Shown here one piece after another: positions 26,403 to 35,323 of a stretch of DNA of 64,000 bases; positions within the stretch are counted from its first letter, which is position 1, and each line of letters starts with the position of its first letter. Source of the stretch: GCA-2733415 sp965178635 (lineage in GTDB: Bacteria; Bacteroidota; Bacteroidia; Flavobacteriales; Flavobacteriaceae); NCBI GenBank assembly GCA_965178635.1, contig CBCXVT010000008.1, positions 1-64,000 on the forward strand. Reading direction: 5' to 3'. The position numbers were made by a program, and so were the translations under genes. The notes below the pieces were generated by a model. The model made no database searches, was not told the origin of the DNA, and saw only the letters and a list, made by a program, of their open reading frames with translations.

Positions 26403-26489
26403 GTATTATGTGATTATAAAAGCTCCTCGAATAGAAGTGCCACCATAGAAAACAGAATTTGCATACCTGTGATGGAGTTTAATATAGAT

Positions 26490-28307
26490 TTATAAATCTA
26501 TTTTTTCTCCCAGATATACTAATTTCATACCATTTTTTATCTCAGTTACATTGGTATTATTTGAAATCACTTTTAAATCACCTTCATTATCTTTTATAAA
26601 TAATGGAGCAATATTATCATTACTTTCAATCTGATGAATTAACTCATTATAGCTTTCATTATCTATCAATTCCACCTCTCCTATATAAGGGAATTTCTTT
26701 ACTATATTAGAGAGTGTTATGAAATCATCATTAGCTGGAAAAAGGCTCGCCAATTCTTCTTCAGATTCAATCTCACCATTTGTTCTAATTCTAAATGCAC
26801 CATTTTCTCCAAATTGATTTTTTAATCTAGAAATTGCTAAAGAATTAATGCTAGAACTTCCTGTAAGAGAAATCAGATACCCAATATCGTTTAATTCAAT
26901 ATCATCATCTAATTCATTAGAAAAAATATCAACATTCAATGCATTTAAACCTTGAGATAATGACATATCTACATTCTCTTCGTTTGTATCTATTAGAACA
27001 ACTTCCCTATTATTGTTTTGTAAATAGATTGCTATTAATCTAGACAGCTTGGAAGCTCCAATAATCAATACTCCTTTAGAGTCCTTAACAAAAACTCCTA
27101 CTAGCTTAGCAAATAATCTTGCTGTTGTTGCATTTAACAACACGGTTCCTAAAACAATCATAAAAACTAATGGCGTAATATATTCAGCTCCAGGAACTTC
27201 TTGTTTTATTAATTTACCTCCAAATAAAGACGCTATTCCTGCAGCTACAATACCTCTTGGCCCAACCCAACTAATAAAGAGTTTTTCATTGAGTTTTAAT
27301 TTCGATTTAGTAGTACTTAACAACACCGCTATTGGCCTTATCAAGAAAACCACTAACGCAAATAAGGCAGCAGTTTTCCATGTATACAATAGCATTAAAT
27401 CGTCAATATTAATATTTGCTGATAATAATATAAAAAGTATCGATATTAGCAATACACTTAATGACTCCTTAAAGTATAATAGTTCTTTTATATTCTTTAA
27501 TTTACTATTACCCAAAACCATTCCCATAACCACAACTGCCAACAAACCAGATTCGTGCGCAAAAATCTCTGATTGCACAAAGACTAGTAGTACCGTAGAT
27601 AATGATACTACGTTTAATAGGTAGTGAGGTATTAACTTCTTATTAATTGCAAATGCTAATGCGTGCGCAAAAGTAAACCCGAAAGTAGTTCCGAAAAGTA
27701 ATATTTTCCCGAACTCTACTAATGCTGTTTTGGTAAATCCGCCGCCGCCGCCTACACTTATAAATTCAAAAACTAAAACTGCTACTAATGCTCCTATAGG
27801 ATCTATTAATATCCCTTCCCATTTTAATACGGCAGACACATCTTTTTTTAAAGGTATGTTTCTTAAAATAGGTGTTATAACAGTTGGGCCCGTAACAATG
27901 ATTAATGCCGAAAATAAGAATGATAATTCCCATCCTAACTCAAATATAAAATGAGCAATTATACCAGCACCAAAAAAAGTTATTGCAGAACCTAATGTTA
28001 TTAACTTGGTAATTACTGGTCCAACATTTTTAATTTCATCCTTTTTTAAAGTCAGACCGCCTTCAAAAAGAATAATACTAATAGATAATGAAACAAAATA
28101 ATACAAACTTTCTCCGGGAAATAACCCTTTCGTACCATTCCAAACTGGTTCAATCCATTTACTTCCATCATCACTTAAGTATTCAGCTGCTATAGGCCCC
28201 ACCAGTAAACCAATCAAGATAAGCGGTAATATAGCGGGTATTTTAAATTTCCAAGCCACCCACTGAGCTAATATCCCAAGTATAATAATCCCTGCTAATT
28301 CTAACAT
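26490..28307 (-). CDS. CPA1-type Na+(K+)/H+ antiporter with C-terminal regulatory (TrkA-like) region
   Basis: 605 residues. About 1-390 form 12 or 13 membrane helices of a monovalent cation:proton antiporter, with ILFEGGLTL, the unwound-helix motif TGPTVITPILR and the ion-site motif EGILIDPIGA. A glycine run (SVGGGGGF) sits in a loop. About 400-520 is a Rossmann RCK/TrkA_N-like domain with VLIIGASKLSRLIAIYL, in which the usual G-x-G-x-x-G is degenerate, and VVLIDTN. The last 80 residues resemble TrkA_C. Exports Na+ or K+ in exchange for protons, useful in a marine habitat. Starts with ATG at 28307. Confidence 0.9.
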   Translation of the reverse strand: MLELAGIIILGILAQWVAWKFKIPAILPLILIGLLVGPIAAEYLSDDGSKWIEPVWNGTKGLFPGESLYYFVSLSISIILFEGGLTLKKDEIKNVGPVITKLITLGSAITFFGAGIIAHFIFELGWELSFLFSALIIVTGPTVITPILRNIPLKKDVSAVLKWEGILIDPIGALVAVLVFEFISVGGGGGFTKTALVEFGKILLFGTTFGFTFAHALAFAINKKLIPHYLLNVVSLSTVLLVFVQSEIFAHESGLLAVVVMGMVLGNSKLKNIKELLYFKESLSVLLISILFILLSANINIDDLMLLYTWKTAALFALVVFLIRPIAVLLSTTKSKLKLNEKLFISWVGPRGIVAAGIASLFGGKLIKQEVPGAEYITPLVFMIVLGTVLLNATTARLFAKLVGVFVKDSKGVLIIGASKLSRLIAIYLQNNNREVVLIDTNEENVDMSLSQGLNALNVDIFSNELDDDIELNDIGYLISLTGSSSINSLAISRLKNQFGENGAFRIRTNGEIESEEELASLFPANDDFITLSNIVKKFPYIGEVELIDNESYNELIHQIESNDNIAPLFIKDNEGDLKVISNNTNVTEIKNGMKLVYLGEKIDL

Positions 28308-28521
28308 ATAGTTCTATTTTTGACTTCGTTAAATTAATATAAATTCGCCGATTCCAAAAATCACTATAATATAAATCTCTTCTTTATTCTATATATCTGC
28401 TAAAATAGCATCAGCTAGTAAGTAAGAAAGAAAGAAATACTATTACAAGCATGAAGAAATTGAAGTGGTTGATTTCTTTTTCTTAGATATTGTTTTGACG
28501 CCGTAAAAAACGCTGTTAAAT
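28308..28521. other. Intergenic stretch with no recognised gene
   Basis: This 214-bp part of the 435-bp gap between the antiporter and coaX is AT-rich and holds no open frame above about a dozen codons, no RNA gene recognised by eye and no clear repeat. The rest of the gap is the tRNA-Phe terminator, the tRNA and the coaX promoter. Confidence 0.6.
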
Positions 28522-28557
28522 AAAAAATCCTTGACAATCATCAGACTGTCAAGGATT
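28522..28557 (-). terminator. Intrinsic terminator of tRNA-Phe
   Basis: On the minus strand AATCCTTGACA pairs with TGTCAAGGATT (28547-28557 and 28526-28536) around a 10-nt loop, followed by T residues at 28525-28522. It lies 11 bp after the tRNA 3' end. Confidence 0.8.
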
Positions 28558-28568
28558 AACAATTTTAG

Positions 28569-28644
28569 TGGTGGTGCCTCCAGGAATCGAACCAGGGACA
28601 CAAGGATTTTCAGTCCTTTGCTCTACCAACTGAGCTAAGGCACC
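28569..28644 (-). tRNA. tRNA-Phe (anticodon GAA)
   Basis: Minus-strand cloverleaf: acceptor GGTGCCT pairs with AGGCACC, D arm AGCTCAGTTGGTAGAGC, anticodon stem AAGGA/TCCTT with loop CTGAAAA (anticodon GAA), T arm with GGTTCGATTCC. The discriminator A is followed by an encoded CCA (28569-28571). Single tRNA gene with its own terminator. Confidence 0.97.
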
Positions 28645-28716
28645 ATTGCTATTGCGGGTGCAAATATAAGACGGATTTTTAGATACGCAAAACATTTTTT
28701 TGTTTTTTTTCTTCAC

Positions 28717-28724
28717 TACCTTTG
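28717..28724 (+). promoter_or_regulatory. -7 box of the coaX-lptC operon
   Basis: TACCTTTG matches TAnnTTTG, 18 bp before the coaX ATG, implying a very short leader. A TTTG lies only 14 nt upstream, too close to be a standard -33 element. Confidence 0.55.
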
Positions 28725-28742
28725 CCTCAAGATTAAAAACAT

Positions 28743-29471
28743 ATGAATCTCATAATTGACATAGGAAATACACGCGTGAAACTTGCTGTTTTTAAAGCAA
28801 ATAGACTTTTAGAAAAAGTTATTGTTGACAAAAAAGTTTTTTTACTAGAAGTGAAAAAAATTATTTCGTCACAACCTAAAATTACAAATGCAATTGTTTC
28901 TTCAGTAGATTTTTTCACAAAAGATGAAGAGTTAGAGTTAAGAACTATGGTGGAATTAACTATAGTATCACACAAATTACAATTACCTTATACAAACAAC
29001 TACGCAACACCAAAAACTTTAGGAGTAGATAGAATAGCACTAATAACTGCGGCAGTACAACAATACCCTAACTCAAACACATTAATTATTGATGCCGGTA
29101 CATGTGTTACTTATGACTTTTTAAACGACGAAAACGCCTATTTAGGCGGCGCAATATCTCCAGGTTTAACAATTCGTTATGAAGCTTTACATAATTTAAC
29201 TGCTAAATTGCCGCTATTAAAAATTAAAGACGCTACATTTTTAATCGGAAATTCAACTGAAAACAGCATTCATTCTGGTGTAATTAACGGTCTTGTAAAT
29301 GAGATAGATGGTACTATACAACAGTATCAGCAACAGTATACAGATTTAACAGTTATTTTAACAGGTGGGGACACTAATTTCTTGGCTAAAAGATTAAAAA
29401 GTAGCATATTTGCGAATTCAAATTTCTTACTTGAAGGTTTGAATCATTTATTAAAAATCAATATCGATTAA
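28743..29471 (+). CDS. coaX: Type III pantothenate kinase
   Basis: 242 residues of the ASKHA-fold pantothenate kinase, first step of coenzyme A synthesis. Phosphate-1 motif IIDIGNTRVKLAVF at the N-terminus, GVDRIALITAA (pantothenate/dimer region), DAGTCVTYDFL (phosphate-2), GGAISPGL, and VILTGGDTNFLAK (adenosine). Length is normal. First gene of a tight five-gene operon; the next ATG follows its stop codon directly. Confidence 0.95.
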   Translation: MNLIIDIGNTRVKLAVFKANRLLEKVIVDKKVFLLEVKKIISSQPKITNAIVSSVDFFTKDEELELRTMVELTIVSHKLQLPYTNNYATPKTLGVDRIALITAAVQQYPNSNTLIIDAGTCVTYDFLNDENAYLGGAISPGLTIRYEALHNLTAKLPLLKIKDATFLIGNSTENSIHSGVINGLVNEIDGTIQQYQQQYTDLTVILTGGDTNFLAKRLKSSIFANSNFLLEGLNHLLKINID

Positions 29472-30734
29472 ATGTTAAAACATATTTTAATAGTATTCGT
29501 AGCGCTTGTTTCTTTAAACACAGTAGCTCAAGAGGGTTCAGCCTCACCATATTCATTTTACGGTGTAGGAGAAATTAAATTCCGAGGGACTGTGGAAAAC
29601 AAAAGTATGGGTGGGATTAGTATGTACTCAGACAGCATACACTTAAATATGCTTAACCCTGCTTCATTAGGGAAGTTGAAAATGACCAACTTTAATATTG
29701 GTGGAAATCAAAAGTTCACAACTCTAAAAACATCTGAAGAAGAAGCTAAAGGATCTACTACAACTTTAGACTATATAGCTGTCGGATTACCTATGGGCAA
29801 ATTAGCCATGAGTTTCGGATTGATGCCATACAGTTCAGTAGGATACAAAACAGGTTTTACAGACCCTACAACTGCAGAGATTGGAGAAGGACGTTACGAA
29901 GGATCTGGCGGAATCAACAGAGGTTTTGTTGCTGCTGGATATCAACTTACTGATAAACTTTCATTAGGACTTGAATTGAACTACAGTTTTGGTAAAATCA
30001 CTACTGAAGCTATAGAAATTACTAGTGACGAACCTGACCATTATGATACTATGGAAACAAACGAGACTAGTTTAAATGGCCTTGGGTTAAACTTAGGTAT
30101 AAATTATACTACAAAACTTAATAACAACTTAGAATTTATATCTGGATTAACATATAGTCCACAAGTGAATTTAGATTCTGAAAACTACCGAAGACTATCT
30201 TCTATAAAATTTAACTCTAACGGACAGGTTTCCGGAGTACGTGATATTATCGAATCTGACACTGAAGTTATAGATATTGATTTACCATCTAAGTTAACAT
30301 TAGGAGCTGGAATTGGGAAACATAAAAAATGGTTCGCAGGTATTGACATATCTACAATTGGCACAAACAAACTAAATAACAGAACATTTAATAATTCTGA
30401 AACAGATTTCAAAAACGCAACAAGAGTAGCTCTTGGTGGGTTTTACATTCCTAAATACAACTCATTAACAAACTACGGCTCAAGAATAACCTATAGGGCT
30501 GGTATGCGTTATGAAAATACTGGATTAGTTATAAGAAATGAAGATATAAACGAGTTTGGCATATCTTTTGGAGTTGGATTACCTGTAGGACGTAAACTAT
30601 CTAATGTAAATCTTGGATTTGAATACGGTTCACGCGGGACAACAACTAGTAATTTAGTAAAAGAAAACTTTATAAACCTAAATATAAGTTTGTCATTAAA
30701 TGATAAATGGTTCCAAAAAAGAAAAATTGATTAA
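29472..30734 (+). CDS. Outer membrane beta-barrel protein (OmpP1/FadL-like)
   Basis: 420 residues. Signal peptide (cleavage after TVAQ), then SASPYSFYGVGE and a long series of amphipathic strands ending in an aromatic-containing terminal strand (LNISLSLNDKWF) before a short basic tail. NPASLGKLKMTNFNIGG resembles the N-terminal part of FadL/OmpP1-type barrels. The barrel probably has about 14 strands. A role in uptake of hydrophobic compounds or in envelope assembly is possible. Placed between coaX and a TPR protein in the lptC operon; the layout is of a type usual in flavobacteria. Confidence 0.75.
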   Translation: MLKHILIVFVALVSLNTVAQEGSASPYSFYGVGEIKFRGTVENKSMGGISMYSDSIHLNMLNPASLGKLKMTNFNIGGNQKFTTLKTSEEEAKGSTTTLDYIAVGLPMGKLAMSFGLMPYSSVGYKTGFTDPTTAEIGEGRYEGSGGINRGFVAAGYQLTDKLSLGLELNYSFGKITTEAIEITSDEPDHYDTMETNETSLNGLGLNLGINYTTKLNNNLEFISGLTYSPQVNLDSENYRRLSSIKFNSNGQVSGVRDIIESDTEVIDIDLPSKLTLGAGIGKHKKWFAGIDISTIGTNKLNNRTFNNSETDFKNATRVALGGFYIPKYNSLTNYGSRITYRAGMRYENTGLVIRNEDINEFGISFGVGLPVGRKLSNVNLGFEYGSRGTTTSNLVKENFINLNISLSLNDKWFQKRKID

Positions 30735-30754
30735 AACAACCTTAACCTAAAACT

Positions 30755-32116
30755 ATGAAACTGAAATTATCTTTAATAGTCGCCTTTCTTGCTTTATTTA
30801 GCGCAAACGCTCAAAATGAAGAATGCATTGAGAAATTGTCAATATTTACAGAATCTGCAAAAGTGAAAAATTACGATGCAGCTTATGACACCTGGATGTT
30901 TGTTAGAAAAACTTGTCCGAAACTAAATAATGCTATTTATGTTTATGGTGAAAAAATCCTAAAACATAAAATCAAAAATAGTACTGGTGCTGAAAAAACT
31001 GCTTTTGCAAATGATTTAGTTGCCATGTACAAAGAGAGTATGGCAAATATGCCTAACAAATTCCCTTGTGGAAAAACTGAAGCTAAAATCGGACAGTTAA
31101 TGTACGATGCAAAGTTAGGTACTGCAGAAACTCAATTCAACACATTTGATGCAGGGTTTAAAAAAGATGCAAAAACATTCAACAACCCTAAAGCACTTTA
31201 CACGTACTTTAAACTAATGGTTGGTATGTTTGATGCTAAAAAGAAAGACTTTCAAAGCTTAATTGACTTATACAGTACTATCACAGACAAAGTAGAAGCT
31301 GAACAAAAAAATTATTCAGGAAAGAAAGACGCTTTATTGTTAAAAGAAGAGAATGGATCTATTACTTCTAAAGAAAAAAGAAGATTAAAAAGTTATGACT
31401 CTTTCTTAACTGCTTATGATCAAATTTCTGGAGGAATTGATAAAGACTTAGGAGATAGAGCTAATTGTGATAAATTAGTACCATTATTCGAAAAGAATTT
31501 TGAAGAAAACAAAACTAACAGCGCCTGGTTAAAAAGTGCAGCAAGTAGGTTAGCTGGTAAAGATTGTGATGACGCTCCTGTATTTGTGAAATTAGTTGAA
31601 GCTTTTCATAACATAGACCCTTCTGCAAACTCTGCATACTACTTAGGTAGATTAAACGAAAAGAAAGGTAGTACTACAGAAGCTGAAAAGTTCTACAATG
31701 AATCTGCTAAATTACATACTGAAGGTTTTGAAAAAGCTAAGTTATATTACCGTTTAGCCGTAATGAATAAGAAAAGAGGTAGAGTTTCTCAAGCTTATAA
31801 CTACGCTAACAAAACATTAGCAGCACAACCTTCTTTTGGTAAAGCTCATTTATTGATTGCTGGTCTTTACGCAAGCTCTGCAAACAACTGTGGTACAACA
31901 CAATTTGAAAAAAGAGCTACATTCTGGTTAGCTGCAAACGTTGCAGAAAAAGCTGGAAGAGTTGATGGCTCATTAAAGAAAGCCGCTGCAAAAACTGCTG
32001 CTAACTATAGAGCTAAAGCCCCAAGTAAACAAGATATATTTACAGAAGGTATGGCTGGAAAAACTGTTACAATCGGATGTTGGATTAACAAAACTGTTAC
32101 TGTACCAAACCTATAA
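30755..32116 (+). CDS. Exported tetratricopeptide repeat protein
   Basis: 453 residues. Signal peptide (MKLKLSLIVAFLALFSANAQ), then an all-helical protein with TPR-like units, clearest near the C-terminus (SAYYLGRLNEKKGSTTEAEKF, AKLYYRLAVMNKKRGRVSQA). It contains a few cysteines in pairs (CPKLNNA, NCDKLV, KDCDDA, NCGTTQ), possibly disulfide-forming in the periplasm. Lys and Ala content is high. Probably a scaffold for an envelope complex; the stop overlaps the lptC start by one base, so it is translated with lptC. Confidence 0.8.
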   Translation: MKLKLSLIVAFLALFSANAQNEECIEKLSIFTESAKVKNYDAAYDTWMFVRKTCPKLNNAIYVYGEKILKHKIKNSTGAEKTAFANDLVAMYKESMANMPNKFPCGKTEAKIGQLMYDAKLGTAETQFNTFDAGFKKDAKTFNNPKALYTYFKLMVGMFDAKKKDFQSLIDLYSTITDKVEAEQKNYSGKKDALLLKEENGSITSKEKRRLKSYDSFLTAYDQISGGIDKDLGDRANCDKLVPLFEKNFEENKTNSAWLKSAASRLAGKDCDDAPVFVKLVEAFHNIDPSANSAYYLGRLNEKKGSTTEAEKFYNESAKLHTEGFEKAKLYYRLAVMNKKRGRVSQAYNYANKTLAAQPSFGKAHLLIAGLYASSANNCGTTQFEKRATFWLAANVAEKAGRVDGSLKKAAAKTAANYRAKAPSKQDIFTEGMAGKTVTIGCWINKTVTVPNL

Positions 32117-32676
32117 TGATAAAATTGTCACATAACATATACACTAAGACTATTGCGATACTTTTCGCAATAGTCTTTTTTTCTTGCCAAGACAATTATG
32201 ACGACATCAAACGCATGCAACGTGCATCATTAGAACCTGCAGGAATTGCAGAGCATATGAACTTGAAACATACCGATTCAGGAAAAGTAATCTTACACTT
32301 GATTAGTGATAAAATGATGGATTTCTCTAACAAAGAGTTCTCATACACTACTTTCCCTAAAGGCTTAGAAGTTCATATTTTTGATGACGAACAACAGCAA
32401 ACAACCATCACGTCAGATTACGCTATTATTTATTCTGAAACTGATTTAATCGACTTAAGAGGTAATGTGAAAATTGTCACTCATGACGGCAAAGTCTTAC
32501 AGGCTGAACAGTTGTATTACGACCAAAAAGCTGAATGGATTTTCACTAATGACGAATACAAATATGAAGCTGAAGATGGTGGTTACAATATTGGTAAAGG
32601 CGGTTTTGACGCCAATCAAGATATGAGTATATTTAGCTCATTAGACAACGACGGACAACAATACATAGATGATTAA
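32116..32676 (+). CDS. lptC: LPS export ABC transporter periplasmic protein LptC
   Basis: 186 residues. Lipoprotein-like N-terminus with cysteine 24 in FAIVFFSCQ, then a beta-jellyroll: GIAEHMNLKHTDSGKVILHLISDKM, FPKGLEVHIFDD, TSDYAIIYSETDLIDLRGNVKI. The last block is the OstA/LptC signature. In Bacteroidota LptC is often lipid-anchored, in contrast to the transmembrane enterobacterial form. It bridges the inner-membrane LptBFG pump to LptA and the outer-membrane LptD. ATG overlaps the upstream stop (TAATGA). Confidence 0.88.
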   Translation: MIKLSHNIYTKTIAILFAIVFFSCQDNYDDIKRMQRASLEPAGIAEHMNLKHTDSGKVILHLISDKMMDFSNKEFSYTTFPKGLEVHIFDDEQQQTTITSDYAIIYSETDLIDLRGNVKIVTHDGKVLQAEQLYYDQKAEWIFTNDEYKYEAEDGGYNIGKGGFDANQDMSIFSSLDNDGQQYIDD

Positions 32677-32681
32677 TTATT

Positions 32682-32903
32682 ATGAATAAATTAGGGAGCT
32701 TATTTCAAGCAGCATACATCGGGTTTGCAGTATTATTTTTATACCAAGCGATAATTAACTGGGGAGCACCAGGCGGAAAATCGTATTTATACCTAGCAAT
32801 TGTAGTTGTAGCCTTATTCAAATTTTTCTTCAATAGAAAATATCGAAAACGTTTTGAATCTCATTATAAAAAACGAGAAGAAGACAAAAAGAACAACAAC
32901 TAA
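32682..32903 (+). CDS. Small two-helix membrane protein downstream of lptC
   Basis: 73 residues: two hydrophobic helices (about 7-25 and 35-48) joined by WGAPGGKS, then a strongly basic tail (FNRKYRKRFESHYKKREEDKK) that should be cytoplasmic. Starts 5 bp after lptC and is followed by a terminator, so it is the last gene of the operon. No known function; it may belong with LPS export by position. Confidence 0.75.
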   Translation: MNKLGSLFQAAYIGFAVLFLYQAIINWGAPGGKSYLYLAIVVVALFKFFFNRKYRKRFESHYKKREEDKKNNN

Positions 32904-32909
32904 TCACTT

Positions 32910-32943
32910 AAAACAAGCTTAATTTTATTTCGCTTGTTTTTCT
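32910..32943. terminator. Intrinsic terminator of the coaX-lptC operon
   Basis: AAAACAAGC (32910-32918) pairs with GCTTGTTTT (32932-32940), 13-nt loop, T and A tracts on both sides; likely shared with the convergent GHMP kinase gene. Confidence 0.75.
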
Positions 32944-32946
32944 TAT

Positions 32947-33864
32947 TTAAGTCAATAGCATTTCATCAAAACTAAATATAGTTTCGTAGCCTTTGTCTGT
33001 GAAATATTTTAAATCTACTGTATCATTTACAATTACCAAAACAAAATCACCTCCCCAAGCACCAAGGCTTTTTACCATACCTTTATAATCTGTAAATAAT
33101 TGACTTTTTACCGTTGGTAATTGTAAAACCTCAGAAAGCAATCTTTCATGTTCATTTAATAAAGAATTAAACTCTGATAAAGCTTTACATGTCAACAACG
33201 CTTCTGTAATAACATTAACACGATTAATAGCAGCATCTTTTTTAAATGATGGTAATTCACGATAATGTGCAATACCCTCTTTACTATTCTGCTTCTTGTT
33301 CAAGTACACAAAATACAAGTGTTTTTTAAAAGGCGGCATAAAACTTACAGAAGTTACTTTGGGTAATAAATTTTCAAGTTGATACACCAAAGCACTATTA
33401 CTCGTGGCACAAGCCAGATCGTACCCACTACCCTTAAAAGATTGCCACAGCAATTGATACGGATCTACATTTGCCCATTTGGCAATATTAGCTATCAATG
33501 TTGATGATGACCCTAAACCAAACTCTCTTGAAAACGTGAGTTTAGTAGTCACACACAACCCTTTTGACTCTTTTAAAAATTTCGGATTTAATTGCTGAGC
33601 TACTAATATAATCTCTAATAAAGTTTTAGAAATTGTATTAGTTGTATGTATATTTTTTAAATTATCTAAAAAGAATTCGTCTTCATACCAAACATTATTT
33701 TGATCGTCAAAACTCTTCCAAGTTAACTTTCCTGTAGCGTTCGGCTTTACGGTTAAATACTGACCTTTATTAGTGGGCACAGCCAAAGCTTTAGCGCCAT
33801 CTAACACCAGATACTCTCCCGTTAGCAATAATTTTCCGTGACTATAAAAAACTTTTGCAGACAC
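32947..33864 (-). CDS. GHMP-family kinase, probably of the mevalonate pathway
   Basis: 305 residues. SHGKLLLTGEYLVLDGAKALAVP at the N-terminus and the ATP-binding loop FGLGSSSTLIAN are characteristic of mevalonate or phosphomevalonate kinases. GAWGGDFVLVIV near the C-terminus is the third GHMP motif. It follows the HMG-CoA reductase gene with a gap of only 1 bp, so a step from mevalonate toward isopentenyl diphosphate is the best guess. Whether it is mevalonate kinase or phosphomevalonate kinase cannot be decided from the sequence alone. Confidence 0.88.
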   Translation of the reverse strand: MSAKVFYSHGKLLLTGEYLVLDGAKALAVPTNKGQYLTVKPNATGKLTWKSFDDQNNVWYEDEFFLDNLKNIHTTNTISKTLLEIILVAQQLNPKFLKESKGLCVTTKLTFSREFGLGSSSTLIANIAKWANVDPYQLLWQSFKGSGYDLACATSNSALVYQLENLLPKVTSVSFMPPFKKHLYFVYLNKKQNSKEGIAHYRELPSFKKDAAINRVNVITEALLTCKALSEFNSLLNEHERLLSEVLQLPTVKSQLFTDYKGMVKSLGAWGGDFVLVIVNDTVDLKYFTDKGYETIFSFDEMLLT

Positions 33865-33865
33865 T

Positions 33866-35185
33866 TTAATTTGCTCTTAATTGATGAAACATATTAACAA
33901 CTTCACTATGAATTACTGTTTTTCCATCAAAATGATTAGCTACCACATCCTTCTCTTCTGTTGTTGCTCCAAGCTGATTTAAAATATTCATCAAGTGCAT
34001 TTTCATGTGTCCTTTTTGAATTCCAGTAGTTGTTAATGAACGTAAAGCTGCGAAATTTTGCGCCAATCCAGCAACAGCAACTATTTGCATTAATTCTTTA
34101 GCGGATGGTTTTTCTAACATTTCCAAGGCTAATTTCACTAACGGATGTAAATTAGTTAACCCACCAACAGTTCCTAACGCCAAAGGTAATTCTATCCAAA
34201 ACTTAAACACGCCGTTCTCAACAGAAGCGTGCGTCAAACTACTGTATTGACCATTCTTGGCTGCATATGCATGAACACCAGCTTCAACTGCTCTAAAATC
34301 ATTTCCTGTTGCTAGTATCACAGCATCAATACCATTCATGATGCCTTTATTATGAGTGACAGCCCTGTATGGCTCTATTTGAGCAATTTCTACTGCCTTA
34401 ACAAACTTCTTAGCAAATTCTTCTGGAGCAATGTTTTTATCTTCATTAAGATCTTCTACGGGACATGACACCTCAGCACGTACAATACAATCTGGCACAT
34501 AATTAGATAAAATACTCATCACAATGTCTATAACCATCTCTCCCTCAGAAAAACCAGGATAGTTTAAAGCTTCAGATTTAAATGTTTTTGCAAATTGTTC
34601 CAAACAAGAATTTATGAAGTTAGCCCCCATTGCATCTAGCGTTTCAAAAGAACAATGCAATTGATAGTAATTATCTAAAGCATCAGTTTTATTAACTAAT
34701 TCAATATCTAAAATACCACCACCACGTTTTTCCATATTCGCCGTAATGGCTTTAGTAGCTTCAATTAACTTTGGTTTTACTAAAGTGAAAAAATCATGTA
34801 ATGTATTTATATCACCAGTATACATGAAATGTACTTGACCAATTTTAGTCGTCGAAATCACCTCAGCTTTAAAACCTCCTCTATCATACCAAAACTTTGC
34901 AGCCTTACTTGCTGCTGCTACTACTGAACTCTCTTCAATTGCCATAGGTATGGTGTATAACCTATCATTTATTAAAAAATTAGGCGCAACACCTAGTGGC
35001 AAATAATAATTCGTGATTGTGTTTTCTATAAACTCATCATGGAGTTGTTGAAGCGCATCATCTTCATTCCAATAACGCTTAATTAACGCCTCAGCATTTG
35101 GGTTGTCTTTAAAAAACGTAGTAACCACCCAAGATACTTTTTCACTCTTACTTAACTTAGAAAATCCTTTTACAGGTTTTATCAT
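33866..35185 (-). CDS. Hydroxymethylglutaryl-CoA reductase, class II (degradative-type family)
   Basis: 439 residues from ATG 35185 (MIKPVKGFSKLSKSEKV); a GTG-started extension to 35212 overlaps the probable -7 box and is rejected. Catalytic Glu in PMAIEESSVVAAAS, the conserved LDAMGANFINS loop, Lys and Asp in THNKGIMNGIDAVILATGNDFRAVEAG (read in parts), and the C-terminal His in QKGHMKMHLMN. Although this class is called degradative in Pseudomonas, in Bacteroidota it serves mevalonate synthesis, as suggested by the adjoining GHMP kinase. Confidence 0.93.
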   Translation of the reverse strand: MIKPVKGFSKLSKSEKVSWVVTTFFKDNPNAEALIKRYWNEDDALQQLHDEFIENTITNYYLPLGVAPNFLINDRLYTIPMAIEESSVVAAASKAAKFWYDRGGFKAEVISTTKIGQVHFMYTGDINTLHDFFTLVKPKLIEATKAITANMEKRGGGILDIELVNKTDALDNYYQLHCSFETLDAMGANFINSCLEQFAKTFKSEALNYPGFSEGEMVIDIVMSILSNYVPDCIVRAEVSCPVEDLNEDKNIAPEEFAKKFVKAVEIAQIEPYRAVTHNKGIMNGIDAVILATGNDFRAVEAGVHAYAAKNGQYSSLTHASVENGVFKFWIELPLALGTVGGLTNLHPLVKLALEMLEKPSAKELMQIVAVAGLAQNFAALRSLTTTGIQKGHMKMHLMNILNQLGATTEEKDVVANHFDGKTVIHSEVVNMFHQLRAN

Positions 35186-35211
35186 GATATACAATCTATA
35201 AAATATGTGCA

Positions 35212-35219
35212 CAAATATA
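35212..35219 (-). promoter_or_regulatory. -7 box of the HMG-CoA reductase/GHMP kinase operon
   Basis: TATATTTG on the minus strand, matching TAnnTTTG, 26 bp upstream of the preferred ATG at 35185. Confidence 0.5.
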
Positions 35220-35323
35220 CTATAAATGCTATTATTTAACAGTCTACAAGAGTTTTAGATTCATTTGGTTTTATTATATTGTCGGCTATTAAAAGTTATA
35301 TCAATCAAGACCTAATAATAAAT

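Noticed and set aside
27049..27624. 191-codon open frame on the plus strand inside the antiporter gene
   Set aside because: It is the shadow of a clear membrane transporter on the other strand and has unlikely composition.
27732..27750. Glycine-codon run in the antiporter gene as a phase-variable repeat
   Set aside because: The run is short and imperfect, in frame, and lies in a loop; slippage would not be expected.
35279..35323. TTG start for the DPP IV gene
   Set aside because: ATG 35324 gives a proper signal peptide directly; the extension would bury it.
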